Notes under the pieces: model-generated
What the model saw: the letters and a program-made list of their open reading frames with translations, nothing else
Databases searched by the model: none
Told to the model about the DNA's origin: nothing
Program-made: the position numbers and the translations under genes
Source: Monarcha castaneiventris obscurior
Taxonomy: Eukaryota; Chordata; Aves; Passeriformes; Monarchidae
Length of the DNA stretch: 64,000 bases
NCBI GenBank assembly: GCA_026261815.1
Contig: JAMPIT010000354.1
Coordinates: 744,001-808,000, forward strand
Direction of reading: 5' to 3'
Part shown: piece after piece, positions 1 to 25,929 of the stretch
How positions within the stretch are numbered: the stretch's first letter is position 1
How the letters are laid out: each line of letters starts with the position of its first letter

Positions 1-282
1 AGCAGAGGAAAATCTGCCTCCAATAAAAAGCAAGAGCCAAGACAGGGAGCAAAACCCACAGGAGGGAAGGGGACAGCACAGCAAAGTCCGGAGCACAGGA
101 AGCCTTGGTGCCTCCCAGGAGCTGCCTGTGTCAGAGTTTAGTTCCCAAGGGTGAGATTTGCCTGGCAATGCTATGGAGCTCATCCATCACCCTTCACATT
201 CAGTTCCCAGTGGCAAACGCCACTTAACCCCAACTCCTCTGCCCTCTGAACACAAGGCACTGATTTCTGGGGAGGTTCTTAC
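1..282 (-). other. PSMD11 intron 11, partial
   Basis: Continuation of the last visible intron to the window edge. I see no exon, repeat element or regulatory site in it. Confidence 0.8.
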
Positions 283-15967
<15,685 letters not shown>

Positions 15968-15969
15968 CT

Positions 15970-16600
15970 TGCCGCTCCTCCGCCTCGCCGCCAGCACGGA
16001 AGCGGCGCCGCGGCCACGCCCCTTCCGCGCGCGCGGCATGGCGGGAACTGCAGTCCCGGCGCGCGGGCGCCGGAAGAGGCGGGGACTGTGGAGGGGCGGG
16101 GCTGAAGGCGGGGTCCGCTGAACGACGCCTGCGCGGGGCCCCAGGGGGCGTGGTGTGGGCAGGAGGCGGGGCGCGAGGAAGGGGCGTGGTCTGGGGAGAG
16201 CGGTCTGGCGGTAAATGGGCGCGGTCTGGGGTGGGGGCGTGGGCCGGGAAGGGCGGGGGAGGGACGAGAGCGGGGAAGAGGCGGGGACCTGCGGGAGGGG
16301 CGGGGCTTTGGGCGGGGTCTGCGCCGTGCGTCATCCCAGGATTGGGCGTGGTCTGCGTTGGGGGCGTGGCTCTGACGAGGGGGCGGGGCAGGCAAAGCCC
16401 TTGGGGCCGAAGGGCGTGGCCTGGCAAAGGGCGCGCGGGCTGAGGGGAGGGGGCGTGGTCTGGGGAGGGGCGGGGCCTTGAACGGGGCGGGAAGGCGTCG
16501 AGACGTGGGCGTGGTCTATGGGCAGGGTGTCGTCATTGTGGGCGTGGTGTGCGGTGGGCGTGGCCAAAGGGGCGTGGCCAGGGATCGCGGTGTCGCGGGG
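15970..16600 (-). promoter_or_regulatory. PSMD11 CpG-island promoter with eleven GGGCGTGG boxes
   Basis: GC- and CpG-rich DNA directly upstream of the PSMD11 start, with no TATA box evident. Exact GGGCGTGG octamers start at 16146, 16182, 16235, 16344, 16362, 16412, 16451, 16507, 16540, 16556 and 16570, all in the same orientation. This octamer matches the GT/CACCC-type site recognised by KLF/SP zinc-finger factors. The CpG island extends into intron 1 and to about 17.2 kb. The transcription start cannot be fixed from sequence alone. Confidence 0.75.
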
Positions 16601-17950
16601 GCCCGCCGGGTCCCGGCCTCGGGAAGGAGCGGGGACGCCAGGTCGAGGGGCCCCGAGCGGGACCTGTGCGGGGCCCCGGGCACCGGGACAGCCGCTGTGG
16701 GGCGGGGGCGGGTGCGGTCCCACCCGGGACCTCCCCCAGCCGTGGGTCCGGTGCTGGAGGTGGCCGGAGCGTGGGGATCACATCGATGGCCACGTCCTGC
16801 TGGGGGGTCCCCCGGAGGATCCACACCCCCACGGCCTCCCCGGCGCCCCACACAGCCTCGGGAAGGGAGGAGAGCCCAGCAGGGCCATGGCACCGGTGAC
16901 GGCAGGGTGTGTGGGGGAGGCTGTCCCTGTGTCCCCGAGGAGGGTCCTGTCCCCATTCCACTGCCGGATCCACCCTCAGGGCAGCCCACGCTGGGAAAGG
17001 CCCTTCCCGCTGTGTTCCCCCGCTGTTCCCCGCTCCCCTCCCAGCTCCCTGCCCGGGAGCGCTGCCGGCAGCAGGGGCTGGGCTGCGGGAAAACCCGGCC
17101 TTGCATCCTCAGCTGGTCACAAAACAGCCCCCAAGTCACCACTGAGCTCCCCAAACCCACCCACGCCCGACCCCGTCCTGCTGCTGTCCCCAGCCAGCCG
17201 GGACGAGCATCCCTCAGACCAGCACCTTTCTGCCGCTGGAAAAGCCAATTCAATGCCTTAAAAGGTCAGTTTTATATTAAATGGGGAATTTAATATAACC
17301 CTGGTGAGGCACTGCTCCTGGGACCTCATGTCACAGTGGGATCACCCAGGAGGTGACAGCCCTGGGGAGTTGGCACCGAAGCAGTGACTTTTCCCCACCT
17401 CAGCAGCCAAGTTTTGGTGCCCAGCAGATGATGTTGGATGGGTCAGGGGTGTCTGTGTGGAACTGGGGGGGCTGAGGGAGCCGTCAGACCCCGGCTCTGC
17501 CTCCCTGCAGTGGGAAAAGCCAGGGGAGCAGACACTGGGACCGCTGGCACTGAGACCTGACCCGTCCTCCCCAAACTCATCACACTGACGGCAGCCAGAT
17601 CCCGCAGCACCAGGGGGATCCAGCCCTGTGTCCCTCCAACCACCGCTCAAGAAAACTCTCAGAAATGGAGGGACGATGCATCAAAGCCCCAAAAGGAGGC
17701 TTCGAGGGGGGAATGGAGCAGGGATTTTGATGAAGGAAAAGCCAGGAACCTGTGGGTGAACCTCAGGGTCCGTGAGCAGTACCCTGTGTGCACCAGGCAC
17801 ATCCTGGCATTCTGGAGAGTCTGCCCACCACGGCATGGAACCACCCACCGGATTTAATGAATCTACCCCAAAAAAAAGAGCATTAAACAGGTTTTGAACC
17901 CCACATTTGCCCCTGAAACCCAGTGGGCACAGGGTGAGTGTGGTGGCAGA
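16600..17950. other. Intergenic, CpG-island shoulder, no gene seen
   Basis: GC-rich then moderate-GC unique sequence. Long open frames on both strands (about 250-270 codons near 16.5-17.3 kb) are overlapping and compositional, lacking any family resemblance. Confidence 0.6.
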
Positions 17951-17972
17951 GGGTGGTGCAGGCCGGGACATG

Positions 17973-18042
17973 GTCCATCTGTCCATCCATGCATCCATCC
18001 CTTCATCCATCCCTCCATCCATCCCTCCATCCATGTATCCAT
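17973..18042. repeat. CCAT/CCCT tetranucleotide microsatellite
   Basis: About 70 bp of CCATCCAT interrupted by CCCT and GCAT variants. It is a short relative of the larger array at 19319-19690. Confidence 0.9.
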
Positions 18043-18378
18043 CCCTTCCCAGAGGAGGCAGGCAAAGGCAAGTGGGTCATTTGCCATGCTGGGGGATGAT
18101 TTCTTTCCCTTTATTAATAATAATAACAAAACTAATAAAAATAATTAATAATTAATAAAAAATGGGAGGTTGGGCCAAGGGAGTAATTTGTCCAACATGA
18201 ACCAGCTGTTTTTGGGTAAAAGCAGTGGAAACAGGGAGTGGGATCAGGCAGCATCGTGGTCCTGGCAGTGCAGGTGTTAAACCCTGATGGGGGATGCTGG
18301 GTTTTGGGGTGTCCTCTGATGCCATGTGCCATGGGGGGGGGGGCGCACTCCCAATTTTCTGTTTTGAGGGTGCCATTC

Positions 18379-18416
18379 CCCCCTTCCCCTTCCCTTTCCC
18401 CTTCCCCTTCCCCCGT
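18379..18416. repeat. CCCCTT hexanucleotide repeat
   Basis: Five to six imperfect copies of CCCCTT/CCCTTT in a polypyrimidine run. Confidence 0.85.
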
Positions 18417-18749
18417 CACAGTTCTCCTCTTGTTCCATCTCCAGAGGGGCCATCAGAGCTGGATTTGGGGGGCTGAGCTGGGCAGGGATGAGGGGTCACC
18501 ACCAAGGTCCCCGCAGTGGTGGCTCCTTCAGCCCCCAGGCCGGGCAGGGACAATCAATGGCCTTTAAACCTCCCTGGCCCCAAGTGTGGCTGCACTGCCC
18601 GAGAGCCTTCAGGGCGTCAGCAGGGACTGGAGTGAACACCAGAACCAGAGCTCCCCGCTGGGACCACACTGGGGCCGGGCTGGGGACCCCCAGTGTGGGG
18701 AGGAGTGACCCCCGCAGCCCGAGGGGCACCCACAGCCCGAAGGTGTGAA

Positions 18750-18877
18750 CGTGCGTCCCTGGCGTGTCCCTGGCGTGTCCCTGGCGTGTCCCTGCTGTGT
18801 CCCTGCTGTGTCCCTGGCGTGTCCCTGCTGTGTCCCTGCTGTGTCCCTGCTGTGTCCCTGGCGTGTCCCTGGCGTGC
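18750..18877. repeat. 11-bp minisatellite, CGTGTCCCTGG / TGTGTCCCTGC
   Basis: About eleven and a half tandem 11-bp units. Two variants (CG...GG and TG...GC) occur in runs. Because 11 is not a multiple of three, the array is open in several frames and creates spurious open frames on both strands. Confidence 0.92.
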
Positions 18878-19318
18878 GGGGTTTGCACACACGTGTGGGG
18901 ACGGGGCACACGCGGGGTGCCTGTGACGGGACAGGTCGGTGCGGGTGGCACCCCAGGCGGGCAGGGGGTGCCTGGGGACCCTCCACGTGGGGAGCCCGCT
19001 GTACACGCGCTCTGCTCTCCCTGCACATCCCTTTCCCCCTTGCACGACCCCCTCGCACCCCCCCGCTCCCCCTCTCCCCCCTCCCGCTCCCGCCCCATAA
19101 TCGGCTCCAGCTGCACAAACATTCCCGCACCCGGAGCCGCCGCCGCCTCCGGAGCCGCCCCCGCGCCCGCCCGGACCCTCCCCCGAACCCCCTCTGGGCC
19201 CCCTGGCCGGACCCTCCCCCGGCCGGGGCAGCCAAGGAACCGCGTGGCCGAGGGGCAGCCCCGGGCAGAGCCCTACAGGACAGGGCAGGGAGGGGGCCTG
19301 GGGGGCTGGGGGTGACCG

Positions 19319-19690
19319 TGTCCATCCATCCATGTCCATCCATCCATCCATGTCCACCCATCCCATCTGTGTCCACCCATCCCGTGCCTACTCATTCCAT
19401 CCCTGTCCATCCATTCCATGTCCATCTATCCCCTCCATGTCCACCCATCCAGTGTCCATCCATTCCATCCATGGCCACCTGTCCCACACGTGTTCATATC
19501 CATCCATCCATCCATCCATCCATCCGTCCGTCCGTCCGTCCATCCATCCATCCATCCATCCATCCGTCCGTCCATCCATCCATCCATCCCTTCGCTCATC
19601 CCATGTCCACCCATCACATCTGTGTCCATCCACCCTCTGTCCATCCCTCCACTCATCCATGTCCATCAGTTCCTTGTCCATTCACCCCAC
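19319..19690. repeat. CCAT-based tetranucleotide array with CCGT variant blocks
   Basis: About 370 bp. A purer core lies at about 19498-19592, where runs of CATC alternate with runs of CGTC. The flanks are diverged CCAT-rich sequence (CATCCATGTCCATC). The long Ser/His/Pro/Ile-rich open frames here are artefacts of the repeat. Confidence 0.92.
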
Positions 19691-20640
19691 ACTCTCTGGA
19701 TGGGCCCTGGATGTTGGTAGGGTTACACACTCACCCATCGCAGCTTGTCCAGGAGGTGCACCAGGATGGAGATGGGTGCCCATGCCCACCCAGCTATGTC
19801 CATCCATCCCTTATTTTCCAGGAGGGGTGCTGGGATGGAGACAGGGCACCACATCCCTGTGTCCAGGGGAGGACACTGTGAATGGCACAGCTCATCACAC
19901 CCACTGATCCCAAGCTCTCCAGGACAATGCTGGGATGTGGAGATGGCCCCCCATTCCCCACCCCCCCCACCCTTCAGGTGTGTCCCTGTACAGAGCCAGG
20001 ATCCCACATGGCTCCGGGGACAGTGATGGGGATGGATCCCACCTCCACCCCACACACCAGGGCAGGATGGCGGGATGGGGATGGGATGGGTTCGGGATGG
20101 TCCCCCCCGGCCAGGGCGCCTCGAGCGGAGGGTCCCGTCCCGCAGGTCCCATCCCGGCAGCTCCGGCGGCTCCGTCTCCTTTAAGAGCGGCGCGGCCGGA
20201 GCCGAATTCAGCCGCCGGCCGCCTGTCCCCGCTGGCGTCCGGCCAGGGCTCGGCCTCGGCCGCGGCCAGATCCCGCTCCAGCGCCCGCCCGGGGGGGACA
20301 ACGGGGCCGGGGGGGCTGGGGACACCCGGGGGCCCGCTAGCACCATTGGGTGCTGGTCCCTTGGGTCCCTGCTGGCTCTGTCCCCGTGGAGGTGAAGGCA
20401 CACGGAGCCAGAAGGTGGGGACAGCTAGAGATGTCCCCACCAAGGCTCGGGACCTGTCATGCCAAGTGATCATGGGGACACGTGAAGTGTAGCAAAGAGA
20501 AGTCCCTTGTCACATCCCTGCGCCCTGTCACCTCCCTCTGCCACCCCCGGGTCACTGCTGGAGACCAGGACAAGAGGGGTAGTGGCAGGGGAGGGGACAG
20601 GGGAGATGGGTCCCACTGCCCTGAGGGAATTGTCACCCGG
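19690..20640. other. Intergenic, no gene seen
   Basis: Moderately GC-rich unique sequence with a CpG-rich stretch at about 20100-20310. Open frames on both strands overlap and show no recognisable domain. Confidence 0.55.
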
Positions 20641-20822
20641 GGCTGAGAAAGGGACAGGGGAGCCTGGAGGCCATGGGGACAGGGGACAGGACAGCGCCAG
20701 GGGACAGGGGTCATGCGGTACCGGGGACAGGAGAGCCCACGGATATAGGGACAGGAGAGCCTGTGGCCAGGGGAGCCCATGGTCCAGGGGACAGGACAGC
20801 CAGTGGCAGGGGACTGGAGTGA
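20640..20822. repeat. Degenerate GGGGACAGG(A/G)GAGCC minisatellite
   Basis: GGGGACAGGGGA-like units recur about ten times with irregular spacers such as CATGGG and CCACGG. Too diverged to fix a single period. Confidence 0.75.
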
Positions 20823-21084
20823 CCACAGCCTGGGTCCCAGGAGCACTGGGACAACCAGCGCTGGCGACGCCCCCTGACCCACCCTTCTCCCAGTTCCTTC
20901 CTCCTTCACTCCCTTCCTTGCAGTGGTTTCACCCCCGGCGCTGTCCCTGTGCTGGGACAGTCCAGTGCTGTCACCCCACGGCTGACCCGACCCCCTGTCC
21001 CCATCCCCAGCAGCACGAGCCCCGCAAGCACTGGTGGCACTGGTGTGATGAGTTGCGGGTGCTCGGGGCCGGGCCGGGCGGGGG

Positions 21085-21165
21085 TTTGGGCGTTAATTGA
21101 CTCCCGCGGCGGTGGCAGCTGTGAAAACAGCGCGGGGCTCATTAGGGGACATCAAAGGACCCCCG
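21085..21165. promoter_or_regulatory. Candidate conserved non-coding element
   Basis: Compact cluster of TTAATTGA (21093), CAGCTG (21117) and ATCAAAGG (21151, a good TCF/LEF match) in otherwise repetitive spacer, about 4.7 kb from the FZD2 start. Conservation itself cannot be tested here. Confidence 0.3.
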
Positions 21166-21305
21166 CATGGCCGGGCGGGGACATGGCCCGAGCCGCTGGC
21201 GTTTGCTCCCTCTTCACTTGGCTTAAAAGGGGAAGAGGAGGATGGGAGCCACCGGCCTGGGGACAGCCGTGCTCAGCGGCTCAGCGGAGCTCCCTGTCCC
21301 CTGTC

Positions 21306-21530
21306 CCTGGGGTTAGTGGGCCCTGGGGGCACCCATTCTCTGGGCAACATGTCCCCAGGGTTACTTGACCATGGGGTGACCCATCCCTGGGGTTAGTTGG
21401 ATTTGGGGTGATCTCTTCCCATCCTCAGGGTCACCCATTCCCAGGGTGATCTGTAGCCAGGGTTAGTTGTCCCTTGGGTGACTATTCCCAGAGAGATCCA
21501 TCTTTGGGGTGCCCCATCCCTGGGGTGACA
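21306..21530. repeat. Degenerate ~32-bp minisatellite with GGGTTAG motifs
   Basis: Roughly seven units of about 32 bp, built from ~16-bp halves of the type CCAGGGTTAGTTG...GGGTGACCCATTC. GGGTTAG occurs three times and GGGTTAC once, but never as adjacent TTAGGG hexamers. Confidence 0.8.
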
Positions 21531-23520
21531 GAGCAGGGGACAGAGGGGACATGCGCTGACCGCTGCTTGCAGACACCCTCCAGCTCCTCCCGCTCGGGCC
21601 CCAAACAGCCCTGAGAGCCAAAAACCTCCAACCCCCCAAAAAAATTTGCTTGGAAAGGGCCACATGGCACAGATCTGGTCTAGTTCCTCCTACTCCAACT
21701 CCATCAGAGGAGCCTGTGGGGCCGGGGAGGGGGACAGGGACCCCCAGTGGGTCCCAGCAGTGCCCGTGGGGTGCCCAGATCCCCCAGATCCCTTGGCATC
21801 CCCGGAGCACGGGAGCAGCCCCGGTGATCCCAGATTCCAGCTCTGCTTTCTAAAGCCAGGACATGAAGCCTTTTAAAAAAATCTCCTCTCGCAGCTCCTG
21901 CATTCCTGGGTGGAGAGTTTACATTCCCCCGTCCCCGTGAGCCGCGCTTCGCCTCCGCACAACAAAGCGGCCTTTGGGGGGGGGAGTCGCTTTTTGGGGA
22001 GCGGGACCCTCCAGCTGGAGCCAGGACCCCGAGGGCAGCACCCCAAAGCCGAAGCACCCAGAGCCAGGGCTGGATGCGGCCCGGGACCCCCATGGCAAGG
22101 GGGATCCCCCCTTGGGGTGGGGGTGCAGGGGGGGTCCCCCGACCCCTTGGCCGAGGCTCGTCCCGCCCATGCCACCACCAGAAGAGGCAGCAGGAGTCAC
22201 CCCACCTGAATTCCCATTTCCAGAGGCTCCCGAGGCGGGGGGTGGGGTAACAGTGGGTGCTGGGGTGTCCTGGGGGGTGCCAAGGGGGTGCTGGGGGGTC
22301 CTGACTGGCCCAGCCCGACCGTCAAACTGCTTCTCCAAACCACATAGGAGGGGGAAAAAAAGCCCTGGATAAGTTTCTCCCCCTCTTCTCTCCCCCTTCC
22401 AAGTCATCGCTGGAAAATTAAACCGGATCCAAAGAGTTTTTCCTTTCCAAAATGTGCTGGAGAGGCGCTGCCTTAACCCCTTCGGCTCCCGCCTCGCCCT
22501 CATCGCGGGATTGGGATTTTTAAGGGGGTTTGGGGATTTTCCCGGGCTTTGCTGGGGGAAGGGGAATGGCACAATGCCCCCGCTATCCCTCTTTGTGCTC
22601 CAGGGATCCCCAAATCCCCTGGAATGAGGGAGACGAGAAGCACTGAGGCTCCCCGGGGCCGGTTTTGGGGCATCCCTGCGGCCAGCGCTTCCCAGCCAGG
22701 TCTCTCTCTCCATTTTGGGAAGAGTATTTTTTTTCATTCCAATTAAATCCAGCTGATTAAATCCATCCTTCCACCCGCCCCCCCTGCCCTGAGCTTGTCC
22801 CCCCCCAGCTGAAACTCCCATACAACCCCCCTCCAGCATCCCCCAAATCCCGACACCGAACCGGAGTCAGGATCCGCTTCTCTCCAGAGCCTCGGGATCG
22901 GGGGCCCACCCCAGCCAAACCCCTAATCCCAGAGAAAATGTGAGCTATTTCCTCCCGGGGGGGGGTGCACAGGAGAGGCCCCCCTCCCACTGCAAACCGA
23001 AAATTCCTCATTTTTTGGGTTAAAAACCTCTTTTTTCCCCTTTCAAAGTGCTTTGTTCCAGCTGGAGGGAGGCGCTGGCTCATCCCCACGGGGCAGTTGA
23101 AGTGGGGGCCCAGCAGAATCCATGGGGACCCCCACAATTTATTTATTGGGGTTTTTTCAGGGGAAAAAAAGAAGCCCTTGGGAATAATCTGGGGGTTTTT
23201 TTGACTCGTTTGTATTTGTGAAGGATTGTTCAAAAAGCAATTTGGGAGAAAAAGTCATCGGCCAAGTGGGGGGGCCCAGGGAGAGCCCCCGGGGGGAGCA
23301 GCCCCAGCCCAGGGTCTCGTGGGAGCAAAGGGGTGGGGAAGAAAAAAATCCACTTTCTTGGGGAGTTTCGAAAGGAGAGCGAGAAAAATGGGCTTTTTAT
23401 TGGGGTTTTTTGCCTTCTTTCACTCTTTCTCCCAGGGGCCGGCAGAGCAGCAGCTGGGGGGAGCCGGGACGGAGCGGGAAGGGGGGAGCAGGGGGGTGAG
23501 GGTCCTCTCCCAAGCTTGGC
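21530..23520. other. Intergenic / possible distal FZD2 3' flank, no gene seen
   Basis: Unique sequence containing A/T-rich islands (for example 21840-21960 and 22310-22470) that could be regulatory. Poly(A)-signal matches for the minus strand occur at 23138-23147 (two overlapping AATAAA) and 23396-23401. No coding exon is recognised. Confidence 0.55.
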
Positions 23521-23525
23521 AGTGT

Positions 23526-23990
23526 TGTTTCCCTGTTTCTGCTCTTTTTTCTCCCTTTTCCCACCTCTTTCTCTTTTTTCCCCCCGATCCTTTTTCTCCC
23601 CTTTTTGTCTTTTCCCCTCATTTTTTCTCTTTTTCTCTTTTCTCTCTTTCTCCTATTTTTTCCCTTTCCTTTTTTCTCTTTTTTTCTCCTTTTCCTTCCC
23701 TTTTCTCCTTTTTTCTGCCCCTTTCTATTTTCCTCCCCCTTCTCCTATTTTCCTCCCCCCTCACTTTTTTCCTCCCTTTCCTCCCTTTTTCTCTCATTTT
23801 CCCATTTTCCCTCACTTTTCTTCTTTTTTCACCCTTTCCTGCTCATTTTTCCCTTGTCTACTCCTTTTTTCCTTCCTTTCCTTTTTTCTTCTCTTTCCCC
23901 CGTTCTTCCTCCCTTTTCTTCCCCTCTTCCCCCTCCTTTTTCTCCTATTTCTCCCTCCCTCTCCTCCTATTTTCTCCCCCTTTTTTCAAA
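23526..23990. repeat. Polypyrimidine tract of about 460 bp
   Basis: Nearly uninterrupted C/T on the plus strand (TTTTCTCC, CTTTTTTC, CCTATTTTCCTCC motifs), with only scattered A or G. It begins about 190 bases beyond the FZD2 stop codon, so in an FZD2 transcript it would be a purine-rich 3' UTR segment. Open frames through it are Phe/Ser/Pro or Lys/Arg/Glu homopolymer-like and not genes. Confidence 0.93.
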
Positions 23991-24178
23991 TTTTTAAATA
24001 GAAATATATCATTAAATTTACAAATGCTATTTACAGGTTTAATTACAAAAAAAAAAAATTCAAAGAGAAAGAGAGACACCCCTTAAACGTTAATAAATCT
24101 AAAAATAAAAAATATATAATAACTCCCCTCCCCCCCCAAAAAAATATTTCAGGCTAAAGGGCGGCGGGGCCAGGGGGG
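23991..24178 (-). other. FZD2: FZD2 proximal 3' UTR
   Basis: A/T-rich sequence directly after the FZD2 stop. An ATTAAA hexamer on the minus strand (24038-24043) is a possible proximal poly(A) signal; none is proven. Confidence 0.5.
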
Positions 24179-25852
24179 TCACACCGTGGTCTCGCCCTGC
24201 TTGCTGTTGGTGAGCCGAGTGTAGAACTTCCTCCAGGAGTGCAGGGTTTTGCCCGACCATATCCAGAACCCGGAGGTGATGCCCACGATCAGAGTCATGA
24301 GATACTTGATCATGTAGACGGTGAAGTCGGGGGTCATGCGGGGCGTGAAGTGGAGCGGGCAGGGGATGGCCAAGCTCTTGCAGTTCTGGCTGATCCAGCT
24401 GCGCTCCCAGTGCTCGCGGAACGCCTGCTCGTAGAAGTAGCAGGCGATGACGATGGTGGCTGGGACGGTGTAGAGGACGCTGAAGACCCCGATGCGAACC
24501 ATGAGCCGCTCCAGCTTCTCTGTCTTGGTGCCGCCGTGCTTCATGATGGTGCGGATGCGGAAGAGGGAGACGAAGCCGGCCAGCAGGAAGGAGGTGCCGA
24601 TGAAGAGGTAGACAAAGAGCGGGGCCAGCACAAAGCCCCGCAGAGGGTCGATGTTGTTGAGGCCCACGAAGCAGACACCGCTCAGCAGGTCCCCGTCGAT
24701 CTGCCCCATGGCCAGGATGGTGATGGTCTTGACAGCCGGCACAGCCCAGGCGGCCAAGTGGAAGTACTGGGAGTTGGCCTCGATGGCCTCGTGGCCCCAC
24801 TTCATGCCGGCGGCCAGGAACCAGGTGAGGGAGAGGATGACCCACCAGATGGAGCTGGCCATGCTGAAGAAGTAGAGCATCATGAAGAGGATGGTGCAGC
24901 CCTCCTTCTTGGTGCCCTGCACCACGGTGCGGTAGCCGTCCTCCTGGAAGCGCTCATTGCAGACCACCCTCTCCTCCAGCACGAAGCCGGCGATGTAGGC
25001 CACTGACACCATGGTGTAGCACCCCGAGAGGAAGATGATGGGTCGCTCGGGGTAGCGGAAGCGCTGCATGTCCACCAGGTAGGTGGTGACGGTGAAGAAG
25101 GTGGAGGCGCAGCACAGGACGGACCAGATGAGGATCCAGATGCGGGCGAAGCGGATCTCGTCCTCATTGAAGAACATGTGGCCATCGGGACGGGTGGGCT
25201 CGCAGGGCGCCGCGCAGTCCTTCTCCCCCAGGAACTTGTAGTTGAGGTAGCTGGGCACCTTCAGCGCCCGCGGGCAGTGGAAGGGGTGGTCGAGGGTGGC
25301 ATAGCGGGGGGCGCCGGGGGTGCCCTGGCCGGCCAGCGGTGTGGCACTGGTCAGCAGCGCTGGCGAGCCGCCGTCCTCCGAGTGGTTCTGCCCCACGCAG
25401 ATCTGCTCGGCACCATGCCGGGGAAAGTTCTCACATCGCAACCGCTCCGGCCACTGGAACCCGAATTTGTTCATGAGGGCCTCGCAGCCCTGGCGCGCCC
25501 GCTCGCAGATGGAGCGGCAGGGCGGGATGGCCTGCTCCAGCACTGTGCACACCGGCGCGTACATGGAGCACAGGAAGAACTTCAGCTCCAGCGAGCATTG
25601 GACCTTCACCAGCGGGTAGAACTGGTGGACCTCCAGCCCCGCGTCCTCCTGGTTGGTGTGACCCAGCAGGTTGGGCATGATGGTCTGGTTGTAGGCGATG
25701 TCGGTGCAGAGTGGGATGGAGATGGGCTGGCAGAAGCCGTGGTCGGGGATGGAGATGCCCTTCTCGCCGTGCAGCTGGGCCCGGCTCAGCGCCGGCACGC
25801 TCAGCCCTGCCAGCAGCCAGGCCAGGGTGGGCAGCACGCCGGGGGGGCCCAT
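24179..25852 (-). CDS. FZD2: FZD2, Frizzled-2 Wnt receptor, single exon
   Basis: Seven-pass class F receptor for Wnt ligands at the plasma membrane; it signals through Dishevelled to beta-catenin and Wnt5a-type pathways. 557 aa, intronless, intact (human about 565). Residues 1-25: signal peptide. Residues about 36-155: cysteine-rich Wnt-binding domain with all ten cysteines (41, 49, 86, 95, 102, 112, 116, 123, 140, 152) and N-glycosylation sequons NQT55 and NHS156. Residues 160-190: variable linker, shorter than in human. Seven hydrophobic helices follow from about 238 to 532. KTLHSW (535-540) is the Dishevelled-binding KTxxxW motif, and the C-terminal ETTV is a PDZ ligand. FZD1 and FZD7 are close paralogues; CRD residues TIMPNLLGH and VLEQ, the short N-terminus and the GPATCH8 neighbour favour FZD2. 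The start has A at -3 and G at +4. Confidence 0.97.
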   Translation of the reverse strand: MGPPGVLPTLAWLLAGLSVPALSRAQLHGEKGISIPDHGFCQPISIPLCTDIAYNQTIMPNLLGHTNQEDAGLEVHQFYPLVKVQCSLELKFFLCSMYAPVCTVLEQAIPPCRSICERARQGCEALMNKFGFQWPERLRCENFPRHGAEQICVGQNHSEDGGSPALLTSATPLAGQGTPGAPRYATLDHPFHCPRALKVPSYLNYKFLGEKDCAAPCEPTRPDGHMFFNEDEIRFARIWILIWSVLCCASTFFTVTTYLVDMQRFRYPERPIIFLSGCYTMVSVAYIAGFVLEERVVCNERFQEDGYRTVVQGTKKEGCTILFMMLYFFSMASSIWWVILSLTWFLAAGMKWGHEAIEANSQYFHLAAWAVPAVKTITILAMGQIDGDLLSGVCFVGLNNIDPLRGFVLAPLFVYLFIGTSFLLAGFVSLFRIRTIMKHGGTKTEKLERLMVRIGVFSVLYTVPATIVIACYFYEQAFREHWERSWISQNCKSLAIPCPLHFTPRMTPDFTVYMIKYLMTLIVGITSGFWIWSGKTLHSWRKFYTRLTNSKQGETTV

Positions 25853-25929
25853 GGTGCCCCGAGCCGTGCGCCCCGATTTACCGTGCCCGGTGCCCCGTCC
25901 GGGTCTGCCGTGCCCGGTGCTGCCTGGAC

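Noticed and set aside
18745..19881. 378-codon open frame rich in Cys-Val-Pro and Ser-Ile-His-Pro
   Set aside because: Generated by the 11-bp minisatellite and CCAT array; peptide is pure repeat translation.
23226..24086. 286-codon Phe/Ser/Pro-rich open frame resembling membrane segments
   Set aside because: Translation of the polypyrimidine tract; hydrophobicity is an artefact.
24239..25006. 255-codon open frame antisense to FZD2
   Set aside because: Shadow of the highly GC-biased third positions of FZD2; no domain resemblance.
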